Below, in pieces: positions 1-5,628 of a DNA stretch of 5,628 nt. The position numbers and the translations under genes were made by a program. A model generated the notes under the pieces. The model saw only the letters and a program-made list of their open reading frames with translations, was not told the origin of the DNA and did no database searches. Origin of the DNA: Leptospiraceae bacterium (GTDB lineage Bacteria > Spirochaetota > Leptospiria > Turneriellales > Turneriellaceae); contig JAEUSA010000243.1 in assembly GCA_016788945.1 (NCBI GenBank), positions 1-5,628 on the forward strand, in the 5' to 3' direction. Numbering within the stretch: the stretch's first letter is position 1; each line of letters opens with the position of its first letter.

Positions 1-633
1 CAGGCATATGATCTTGAACTTTCCGACGGCACCCGACTCAAGAATGCGATCTACCGCGGTAAAAAAGACACGAGCGACAGCTTCGAGGTGAAGTCTGTGG
101 TCGGTCTGCTGCAGCTCAGGGACTACCGCGTTCTACCGCCACACCGTCCCTTAGGGTTCATGCTCACCGCTGCGATGCAATACCAAGCGGTTTATGACCA
201 GAAACATCTTGGTTTCAACGAAGCGATCGCGGGTGTTGCCTCGCTGAGCCTGCCCGTTTTTTCTGATGCCCCGGCGTATATTCCGCGTCTTTTTACCAGC
301 GCAGGCTTCACGCGCTTTTCCGGCAGCAAGGCTTTGCTCTCAGGCCCTGAGGCAACCGCGGGGTTGAATTGGCTCGTACAGTTAGCCAATGCCCATTTTT
401 TATTTATCAATCTTAGCGCGGGTGCGGGCTTTTACCGCCTGCTCAACCAGAGCCTCGCCGAAACTTTTACGCAGAACACCTTCATTGCAGTAGGGGAAGC
501 GGGATATGCCCTGCGCTTCGCACGCTGGGGGTTAACGCTCAGTTACATACAACAATATGTTCATGACCAGAAACTGCCACTGAATGCTGGCGGCATCAGG
601 TTCGGGGCAGTCTACTTCGGAGGTAACGCATGA
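1..633 (+). CDS. Envelope protein, probable outer-membrane beta-barrel (5'-truncated)
   Basis: The reading frame is open from the first base of the window to the TGA at 631-633, so the gene begins upstream; 210 residues are visible. The GTG at 88 is in frame but is best read as an internal valine (visible codon 30), because it falls inside a continuous beta-rich segment. Visible residues 3-44 follow a pattern like 'LELSDGTRLKNAIYRG', resembling small Sm/SH3-like beta modules that occur at the N-terminal side of some envelope proteins; this is inference. From about residue 52 there are alternating hydrophobic/polar stretches rich in Gly and aromatics (for example around visible residues 134-145 and 159-208), with short turns, as in antiparallel strands of an outer-membrane barrel. 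The protein ends in GAVYFGGNA, so it lacks the usual terminal aromatic residue but has Y and F close to the end. No family was recognised. It overlaps the downstream amidase gene by 4 bases, which suggests coupled translation and perhaps a functional link. Confidence 0.75.
   Translation, partial: QAYDLELSDGTRLKNAIYRGKKDTSDSFEVKSVVGLLQLRDYRVLPPHRPLGFMLTAAMQYQAVYDQKHLGFNEAIAGVASLSLPVFSDAPAYIPRLFTSAGFTRFSGSKALLSGPEATAGLNWLVQLANAHFLFINLSAGAGFYRLLNQSLAETFTQNTFIAVGEAGYALRFARWGLTLSYIQQYVHDQKLPLNAGGIRFGAVYFGGNA
619..624 (+). promoter_or_regulatory. Strong ribosome binding site of the amidase gene
   Basis: GGAGGT lies 5 bases before the ATG at 630, inside the last codons of the upstream gene. This near-consensus Shine-Dalgarno sequence fixes 630 as the start. 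It also means the amidase can be initiated independently of, as well as coupled to, termination at the overlapping TGA. Confidence 0.8.
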
Positions 634-3263
634 ACTTACCAAAAATTACCCACACAAGAATTCGGGCGGCTTTGCCACCCGGATACTTATGTGCTTTTTT
701 GTTAGTGGCTGCTTGCGGCGAAAATATGGACAAGGCACTTTTGACGCAGCAGGAAAAAACTGCGGGTACTACAACCAGTGCACCGCCACCGATTGACAAC
801 GGTGGCAGCGGCAACCCCGACCCCGTGCCCCCACCGGGCGGCGGCAGCTCGGGTGAAACCGGTGGCAGCGTCGAAACAACGACGCTCACCGCGATAACCT
901 CTGCACCGGTAGGTGCACTCGGTGCCTACGTGCCATCGCAGGTCACCGGCCTCAAGGGTAAGACCATTGCGATCGGCGCAGGGCATGGCTGGCGCGGTCA
1001 GACGAGTTCTGAGAGTGCGGGTAAACGCCTGCAGCGCCCGTGGGTTTGGTCGAGCGGTGGCGCCACCTATAGCAGCGCATACACAACACCGGCTAACCAG
1101 TATGCAATCGTCGAAGATTATCTCAACAGCGAAATAACCTATTATCTTAACCAGTACCTGCGCAATGCGGGCGCGGAGACAACTCTCGTGCGCGAACTCT
1201 CGCGCCAGCGCCAGCAGGTCGCCGTGTGCCCCGGCGCTGCGGGTTATGCCGAGACCGGTGGAACATTCAGCGCGAGTGCGAACGATTCGGCGCAGGCATC
1301 TGGCCTGTGTGGCGCGGGGGTGAAATACCGTTATGTCTATGGTGACAATGCCGGCAACGGTTCATTCAGCTATACCGCAAATGTACCGGCAAATGGTGTG
1401 TATCCGGTCTATTACCATTATCGTGACGGCAGTGACCGTTCACCGACAATACCCGTCACCATCACCCATGCCGGCGGCACAACACGCACGACCGCCAACC
1501 TGTTTGCGCGCACCTCGACAAGTAACGACTATGGTGCCGGTGGCCTCAGGTACCGCGCGGCCTACCTCGGTGATTATTATTTTCAGGCGGCTACACCGGC
1601 GGTTGTTTCTTTTAGTACACAGTTTGCCACCGACCGCATCGCCGTCGCCGACACGCTGCGCTTTGGCGGTGGCATCGACACCGTGCCGATCGACGGTTCA
1701 CCGACCAACGAAGAGAAATACAAAAGCAGCGCGTTCCAGTACCAGAAATTCTTGAACCGGCCATCGACCGTGGCCCGCTTATCGGGTGGTTATAATGAGG
1801 ATGTCACCACGCGACCCCACGCGGCCAACTATGAGAATGTCGACGCCTTTGTCTCGGTGCACAATAACGCGACGGGTTCGGCAACGTATCCTTATAATTC
1901 TTCTTCGGGCAATGGCACCATGGTGATCTACCAATACGGCGCCGCGGGCAGCACGTACAAGCCGCTCGATGAAACGAGTAAAGACCTCGCCTTAAAACTC
2001 AAATACCGTATGCTTGACTACATCCGCGAAAAGTGGGATGCCTCGTGGACCAACATCAGCTGGGGTGATGACGGTTTCGACGGCAACTACGGAGAAACCC
2101 GCGTGGCGCAGGTGCCGGCTGCACTTATTGAAGTCGGCTTCTTCACCCACCCCTCGGAGGTGATCACGCTCACCAATGAAAAATTCTACCGCATTGCCGC
2201 GCGCGGATTATACATGGGTATCGCGCAGCATTTCGGCTCGGGATATATGCCCGAAGAAGTCGACGCCGTGCGCGTGACCATCACCGGCACAGGCGAATTC
2301 AAACTCGAATGGGATGCCCCTATCACTGGCAGCGCTCCGACTTTTTATCTGGTGCGCACATCGAGCGACGGCCTCGCGTTCGATTCGGGCCGGGTGGCGA
2401 CGACAACCTCGGCAACGTTTTCAAACGTCGCCGCAAACAAGGTCTACCATTTTACCGTGCAGGCGGGCAATGCGCATGGAATGAGTCTCGCATCAGAAGT
2501 GATATCGGTACGCATGCCACAGAATGTCAGCGACAAAAAGCTGTTGATCGTCAACGGCTTCGACCGTCTCGACAACCGCGTCAATTTCGTGACGAACTAT
2601 GATAAACGCGCGGTAGGTCCGCAGATTGAACGCGGCAACACGTTCAACCACACCCCGACATACCTGAAGGCGGTGGTCGGCAGTACACGCCCGTGGTCGG
2701 TCGCCAGCTGCGCGAACGAAGCGATCACCAAAGGCCGTGTGAACCTTTCGGCGTACGATGCCGTCATCTGGTATACCGGGCGCGAAAGTTGGTCTGATGA
2801 GACCTTCAGTTACGCCGAGCAGCAAAAGGTCAGCGACTACCTTAACGCCGGCGGGCGCATGATCATCACCGGTTCTGAAATCGGCTGGGATCTCGCCGCG
2901 CAGTCGATCGGCAACACACACGCGAACGACCTCACGTTTCTCGAAAATATTCTACGCACGCGCTACGCGGGTGACGATGCCGGCACTTCAACTTTGAACG
3001 CCGGCAGCGGCGCACTCGCGGGTGTTGCCGGTTATTCGCTGGACGATGGCCTGTCGGGCAGCTACCAGAACCTGTTCCCCGACTATTATACCGCGGTGAA
3101 TGGTTCGACCTGCGTACAGCAGTACAACAACGCCTCGCGTTGCGCGATTCTGCAATATACCGGCACCTACCGACTCTTTTCGCTCGGTTTCCCGTTCGAA
3201 ATTATCACCAGCAATACGAGCCGCAATTCGCTGATGGAAAAAATGCTCACCGCATTAGAGTAG
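630..3263 (+). CDS. Lipoprotein N-acetylmuramoyl-L-alanine amidase with golvesin-like insert, FN3 and C-terminal Rossmann-like domain
   Basis: Predicted to cleave the amide bond between MurNAc and the L-Ala of the peptide stem in the periplasm, as Amidase_3 zinc enzymes do. Residues 1-29 are a lipoprotein signal ending in the lipobox LVAAC (lipidated Cys29). Residues 46-86 are a Thr/Pro/Gly-rich linker. The amidase starts near residue 108: AIGAGHG gives His119 (first zinc ligand), IVEDYL gives Glu162 (second), VSVHNNA gives His411 (third) and LIEVGF gives Glu501 (catalytic). Between Glu162 and His411 lies a beta-rich segment (about 232-347) ending in DTLRFGGG, typical of golvesin C-terminal/Xly-type domains, for which a binding role is only inferred. 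Residues about 544-629 look like an FN3 domain (Trp561, Tyr606). Residues about 635-877 form an alpha/beta domain with YDAVIWYTG and GGRMIITGSEIG, like GATase/ThuA-type folds without a recognisable catalytic Cys. At 877 residues it is far longer than a simple amidase. Relatives of this architecture are often labelled 'xanthan lyase' in Bacteroidetes; the motifs here argue for an amidase. The polysaccharide or stem-peptide specificity is not visible. Confidence 0.88.
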   Translation: MNLPKITHTRIRAALPPGYLCAFLLVAACGENMDKALLTQQEKTAGTTTSAPPPIDNGGSGNPDPVPPPGGGSSGETGGSVETTTLTAITSAPVGALGAYVPSQVTGLKGKTIAIGAGHGWRGQTSSESAGKRLQRPWVWSSGGATYSSAYTTPANQYAIVEDYLNSEITYYLNQYLRNAGAETTLVRELSRQRQQVAVCPGAAGYAETGGTFSASANDSAQASGLCGAGVKYRYVYGDNAGNGSFSYTANVPANGVYPVYYHYRDGSDRSPTIPVTITHAGGTTRTTANLFARTSTSNDYGAGGLRYRAAYLGDYYFQAATPAVVSFSTQFATDRIAVADTLRFGGGIDTVPIDGSPTNEEKYKSSAFQYQKFLNRPSTVARLSGGYNEDVTTRPHAANYENVDAFVSVHNNATGSATYPYNSSSGNGTMVIYQYGAAGSTYKPLDETSKDLALKLKYRMLDYIREKWDASWTNISWGDDGFDGNYGETRVAQVPAALIEVGFFTHPSEVITLTNEKFYRIAARGLYMGIAQHFGSGYMPEEVDAVRVTITGTGEFKLEWDAPITGSAPTFYLVRTSSDGLAFDSGRVATTTSATFSNVAANKVYHFTVQAGNAHGMSLASEVISVRMPQNVSDKKLLIVNGFDRLDNRVNFVTNYDKRAVGPQIERGNTFNHTPTYLKAVVGSTRPWSVASCANEAITKGRVNLSAYDAVIWYTGRESWSDETFSYAEQQKVSDYLNAGGRMIITGSEIGWDLAAQSIGNTHANDLTFLENILRTRYAGDDAGTSTLNAGSGALAGVAGYSLDDGLSGSYQNLFPDYYTAVNGSTCVQQYNNASRCAILQYTGTYRLFSLGFPFEIITSNTSRNSLMEKMLTALE

Positions 3264-3265
3264 GA
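3262..3265 (+). promoter_or_regulatory. Ribosome binding site supporting the GTG start at 3274
   Basis: AGGA overlaps the TAG stop of the amidase gene (3261-3263) and stands 8 bases before the GTG at 3274. The alternative in-frame ATG at 3280 would be 14 bases away, which is too far for efficient use. The spacing therefore favours GTG, but the call rests on a four-base match. Confidence 0.5.
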
Positions 3266-3273
3266 TTCACCCC

Positions 3274-3933
3274 GTGCACATGCCGCGCCTGAGGTATATT
3301 TTTGCACTTGCCGGCGTCGCGGCGCTCTGCCTCATCTTCTGGCTTTTCTGGCCGCGTGAGAAAGCCACGCGCACGCCAGAGAGAAACGCCATCCGCGCGA
3401 AACCACTGGCGAGCTACCGCAAAGATTTTCCGCGCAGCGACGGCACACTGCGTGGTGACGAAGAACTCGTCGCGGTTCTCACCGCCAAAGGTATACCGTT
3501 CACAGCGGACAACTCCGCGGAAAAAGGATTACGCTCCTCAGCCGGGTTATTGCCGCCAGTACAGTATGAATCCGCCCGCTTAACGAACACCGAAAAAGAG
3601 CAGATTGAACTCATTCTCAGCGACGTACTGCCCGCACAGTTAGACCAGCTGCGCGCTACGGTGCATGACCTTGAACTCGGTCGCCTCGTGGTCAATGCGC
3701 AGTTGAAACTCGAACTGCACTTCAACGCTGCTTTTGCCCGCATCGCCGACGACGAAAGCCGGTTGACCGATTTTTCCGAAAGCCTGCATTCGTTGGGTTC
3801 TACCGCACTCAAGGGTAACACCATTTATATCGACGGTAAGCCATTGGGTGTTTACCTGCGCGAACGCGACCGGGTGCGCGACAATGAAGCCAAAGCCGCC
3901 TCGCCCGCAGCAGCGGGTGACGGCAGGCGGTAA
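3274..3933 (+). CDS. Single-pass membrane-anchored protein of unknown function
   Basis: No family was recognised. The 219-residue product has a short basic N-terminus (Arg5, Arg7), then one strongly hydrophobic helix at about residues 8-26, followed by a basic stretch (residues 28-50) and a soluble remainder. The helix is rich in Phe/Trp and has no signal-peptidase site, so it probably acts as an uncleaved anchor. Topology is ambiguous because positive charges lie on both sides. Residues 60-75 (DEELVAVLTAKGIPF) and 104-172 are predicted mainly helical with many charges; 182-194 (NTIYIDGKPLGVYL) looks like a beta hairpin; the tail (203-219) is Ala/charge-rich and likely disordered. GTG at 3274 is chosen on RBS spacing; ATG at 3280 would remove only two residues. 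It starts 10 bases after the amidase stop, so it is almost certainly co-transcribed and may be an accessory envelope factor for its neighbours (inference from context only). Confidence 0.75.
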   Translation: MHMPRLRYIFALAGVAALCLIFWLFWPREKATRTPERNAIRAKPLASYRKDFPRSDGTLRGDEELVAVLTAKGIPFTADNSAEKGLRSSAGLLPPVQYESARLTNTEKEQIELILSDVLPAQLDQLRATVHDLELGRLVVNAQLKLELHFNAAFARIADDESRLTDFSESLHSLGSTALKGNTIYIDGKPLGVYLRERDRVRDNEAKAASPAAAGDGRR

Positions 3934-3958
3934 GCCCCCAAAACTGTTCGCCGGTGCG

Positions 3959-3977
3959 ATTGGTTATCCAATATTGG
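3959..3977 (+). repeat. Inverted repeat just upstream of the M16 peptidase start
   Basis: ATTGG (3959-3963) and CCAAT (3968-3972) can form a 5-bp stem with a 4-base loop. The same CCAAT also joins the following ATTGG (3973-3977) into the perfect 10-bp palindrome CCAATATTGG, which ends 3 bases before the ATG at 3981. It lies in the longest complete gap between genes in the window (47 bases). A protein-binding site or a translation-modulating hairpin are both possible; with such short arms, chance is also possible. Confidence 0.3.
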
Positions 3978-3980
3978 TGC

Positions 3981-5546
3981 ATGCGATTTCGCGACCTGAT
4001 ATGGAAAATTTCGACCACAGCTATTTTGTTTTTCCTGCTCATTGCTCCGGTTGTGCCGGCCGACCAAGAAGAAAAGTTTAACCTTGCCGAATTCCGCAAG
4101 GGCATCGAAGGCAAGATACAGAAACGCACTCTGGCCAATGGCCTGCGCGTGATCGCGATGCAACAGACGTCAAGCCCGACCGTTGCCTGTTATCTCAAGA
4201 TCGGCGTCGGTTCGTCAGACGAACCCTTTGACCAATCGGGTACAGCGCATTTTCTGGAACATCTACTGTTCAAAGGCACAAAGCAGATGGGCACCACCGA
4301 CTTTGCCGCCGAAAAGGTATATCTCGAACAAATTGAAGCCGATGGCGAACGCATCGATTCGCTCGAACGCGCCCTGTTGAATCCGCTGCTCACCGATGCC
4401 GAACGGCGCAAGATGACTGCCGCACTCGCCGTGCTACACGACCGCCTTGAACGCTGGCAAAAAAAGGCGCAACAATACATTATCTCTGAAGAAGATTCGC
4501 AGGCCTATTCGCTCGCCGGCCAAATGGGGTACAACGCCTATATGACGGCTGATGTGACGAACTACCAGATCAAGCTGCCGGCACACCGGCTTGAAATGTG
4601 GGCAGAGCTCGAAAGCAATCGGTTTCTGGATCCGGTACTGCGCGAATTTTACCCGGAACGCAAGGTCATTAAAGAAGAACGGCGGATGCGCTATGATTCA
4701 CGGCCGACTTCGCTGCTCTATGAACTTTTTCTCAAGACCGCCTACGGCTTCAGCCCGTACGGCAAGCCGGTGATCGGCTTTGAAAAAAGTATGCACCGGT
4801 TGCGGCTACGCGAAACGCGCGAATTTTTTAACGCCAATTACGTTCCTTCGCGCATGGTTATCGCGATTGTCGGCGACATAGAATTCGAAAAAACATTCCG
4901 CATTATCGACAAATATTTTGGCCGCCTTAAAGCGCGTCCCGCACCCGAGTTTCCGCCGACGGTTTACGAACCGCAGAAGGGAAGACGGCTGGCGTGGCTT
5001 GAGGCAAAGAACTCCCCGGCGATGATTACCGGCTGGTCACGCCCGCCGGTTACTCACAAAGACGACCGGGCACTCGAAGTATTGTCGCGCCTTCTCGGCG
5101 ACGGACAGCAATCGCGTCTCGTGAACCGTCTCGTGATTCGCGACAAACTTGCCGGTGACGTCAAAGTGGGTTCATCGACACCGGGGGAAAAACTCGATAA
5201 CCAATTTACCATTTTCGCCGATGTATTCGACGCTGCCCACTACAGCGACATTGAAAAGGCGATAGCCGACGAGTTGGAAAAACTCAAGACAGAAGGCCCC
5301 GCCCCCGAAGAACTGCAGAAAATCAAAAACCGCTACATTGCCGAAATTGTGCACACACTGCAGCAGAATGCCGGTATGGCAGATACGCTTTCGTACTATG
5401 AGCTGCTGCTGAACGATTACGGCAAGATGTTCACGGTATTCGAAGAGATCAGCGAAATCGATCCCGCGCGCATCCGGCAGGTAGTCGCTGCGTATTTCCG
5501 TGAGACAACGAACACCACGGTTTACCTAAAGCCGATGGGTAAATAA
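3981..5546 (+). CDS. Exported M16 family zinc metallopeptidase (pitrilysin/insulinase-like)
   Basis: Predicted zinc peptidase that degrades peptides or unfolded proteins in the periplasm. From the ATG at 3981 it has 521 residues. Residues 1-27 form a signal peptide: MRFRDLIWK, a hydrophobic core, and VVPA before Asp28, a good signal peptidase I site without a lipobox Cys. An in-frame GTG at 3954 would add nine residues before the basic region and has no ribosome binding site, so the ATG is preferred, although it too lacks a clear Shine-Dalgarno. The inverted zinc motif HFLEH is at residues 90-94 (His90, Glu93, His94), and ERKVIKEE supplies Glu226 and the zinc ligand Glu233. His94 and Glu233 are 139 residues apart instead of about 77, because of a charged helical insert at about residues 113-179. 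The rest is typical of M16: NAYMTADVTNYQIKLP, VIAIVGDIEF (near 293-302), then a second M16 domain from about residue 330 with LLGDGQQSRL. The two-domain size fits an M16B subunit, which usually pairs with a second M16 chain. Confidence 0.92.
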   Translation: MRFRDLIWKISTTAILFFLLIAPVVPADQEEKFNLAEFRKGIEGKIQKRTLANGLRVIAMQQTSSPTVACYLKIGVGSSDEPFDQSGTAHFLEHLLFKGTKQMGTTDFAAEKVYLEQIEADGERIDSLERALLNPLLTDAERRKMTAALAVLHDRLERWQKKAQQYIISEEDSQAYSLAGQMGYNAYMTADVTNYQIKLPAHRLEMWAELESNRFLDPVLREFYPERKVIKEERRMRYDSRPTSLLYELFLKTAYGFSPYGKPVIGFEKSMHRLRLRETREFFNANYVPSRMVIAIVGDIEFEKTFRIIDKYFGRLKARPAPEFPPTVYEPQKGRRLAWLEAKNSPAMITGWSRPPVTHKDDRALEVLSRLLGDGQQSRLVNRLVIRDKLAGDVKVGSSTPGEKLDNQFTIFADVFDAAHYSDIEKAIADELEKLKTEGPAPEELQKIKNRYIAEIVHTLQQNAGMADTLSYYELLLNDYGKMFTVFEEISEIDPARIRQVVAAYFRETTNTTVYLKPMGK

Positions 5547-5557
5547 GGCGGTAAGCG

Positions 5558-5600
5558 GCCCGATGCCCGCGGCTTCGCTTTACCTGAAGCTATCGGGCAT
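5558..5600 (+). promoter_or_regulatory. Possible hairpin covering the start of the last gene
   Basis: ATGCCCG (5563-5569) is complementary to CGGGCAT (5594-5600), and inside it GCTTC (5572-5576) pairs with GAAGC (5586-5590) around a 9-base loop. An overlapping alternative pairs GCCCGAT (5558-5564) with ATCGGGC (5592-5598). Both place the ATG at 5563 in the stem. No T-run follows, so a standard intrinsic terminator is unlikely. It could reduce translation of the next gene unless ribosomes arrive from the M16 gene; this is inference. Confidence 0.35.
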
Positions 5601-5628
5601 TGCAGTTCTGCTGTTTATTGCGACTTAC
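5563..5628 (+). CDS. Start of an exported protein (3'-truncated)
   Basis: An open frame starts at ATG 5563, 16 bases after the M16 stop codon, and runs to the window end (22 codons). The product begins MPAASLYLK and continues with a hydrophobic run (LSGIAVLLFIATY), which reads as the n-region and core of a signal peptide or membrane anchor. No strong Shine-Dalgarno is seen; the purine-rich AAGCGG at 5553-5558 is the nearest candidate. The short spacing suggests the same operon. Because M16B peptidases are often followed by a second, non-catalytic M16 gene, that is a reasonable guess for its identity, but nothing visible proves it. A start other than 5563 is possible, as the frame is open further upstream. 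Confidence 0.5.
   Translation, partial: MPAASLYLKLSGIAVLLFIATY

Noticed and set aside
88..633. A 181-residue gene starting at GTG 88
   Set aside because: The frame is open to the first base, and the sequence before 88 (LELSDGTRLKNAIYRG and onward) is continuous in character with what follows. The gene is truncated by the window edge rather than starting here.
785..806. Hairpin GCCACCG/CGGTGGC (785-791 with 800-806) as a regulatory element or terminator
   Set aside because: It falls in the Pro/Gly-rich linker of the amidase gene, where CCACC and GGTGG codons make such complementarity likely by composition, and no T-run follows.
801..870. Direct repeat GGTGGCAGCG at 801-810 and 861-870 as a mobile-element or recombination site
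   Set aside because: The two copies encode Gly-Gly-Ser-type linker residues in a low-complexity segment. Nothing else marks an insertion boundary.
2493..2921. A 142-residue open frame on the minus strand
   Set aside because: It lies wholly inside the amidase gene, opposite a well-supported domain. It shows no recognisable motif or ribosome binding site, so it is a shadow of the coding frame.
630..3263. Calling the large lipoprotein a xanthan lyase
   Set aside because: That label is common for golvesin-containing proteins, but no polysaccharide-lyase catalytic domain is visible, whereas all four expected Amidase_3 active-site residues are present.
3809..4163. Two overlapping minus-strand open frames across the gap between the anchored protein and the M16 gene
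   Set aside because: Both overlap strongly supported + strand coding sequence, including the M16 signal peptide, and neither product resembles a protein family I know.
1..5628. CRISPR array, tRNA, rRNA, insertion sequence or phage genes
   Set aside because: No regularly spaced repeats, cloverleaf-like sequence, transposase motifs or terminal inverted repeats were found by reading both strands. Almost the whole window is coding.

Overview
The window (about 5.6 kb, moderately GC-rich by eye) comes from a diderm bacterium. It carries a lipoprotein signal with a lipobox, a likely outer-membrane beta-barrel gene and two N-terminal export signals. Domain content and lipoprotein style would fit a free-living leptospiral-type spirochaete or a similar environmental Gram-negative lineage. 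No rRNA or marker gene is present, so this placement is a weak inference.

Layout: all genes are on the + strand and tightly packed, as in one operon. (1) 1-633 is the 3' part of an envelope protein gene, with a small beta-rich segment followed by probable beta-barrel strands. (2) 630-3263 overlaps it by ATGA and encodes an 877-residue lipoprotein. This protein is a zinc-dependent N-acetylmuramoyl-L-alanine amidase (Amidase_3 type) whose catalytic domain is interrupted by a golvesin/Xly-type beta-sandwich, followed by an FN3 domain and a C-terminal Rossmann/GATase-like domain. (3) 3274-3933, 10 bases later, encodes an unrecognised single-pass membrane-anchored protein. (4) 3981-5546 encodes an exported M16 (pitrilysin/insulinase-family) zinc peptidase with an enlarged helical insert between its zinc-binding motifs. 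(5) From 5563 to the window end lies the start of another exported protein, cut off after 22 codons.

How the parts may work together: every product appears to be directed to the envelope, so the operon looks like an envelope-maintenance or remodelling set. It would combine peptidoglycan amide cleavage, a possible outer-membrane partner, an anchored accessory protein and a periplasmic protease. M16B peptidases are often encoded next to a catalytically inactive M16 partner, so the truncated last gene is a candidate partner, but too little of it is visible to test this.

The most interesting feature is the amidase: its four expected catalytic or zinc-ligand residues are retained but are spread over about 380 residues by insertions, and it carries extra C-terminal domains. 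No RNA genes, mobile elements, CRISPR arrays or convincing promoters were seen.
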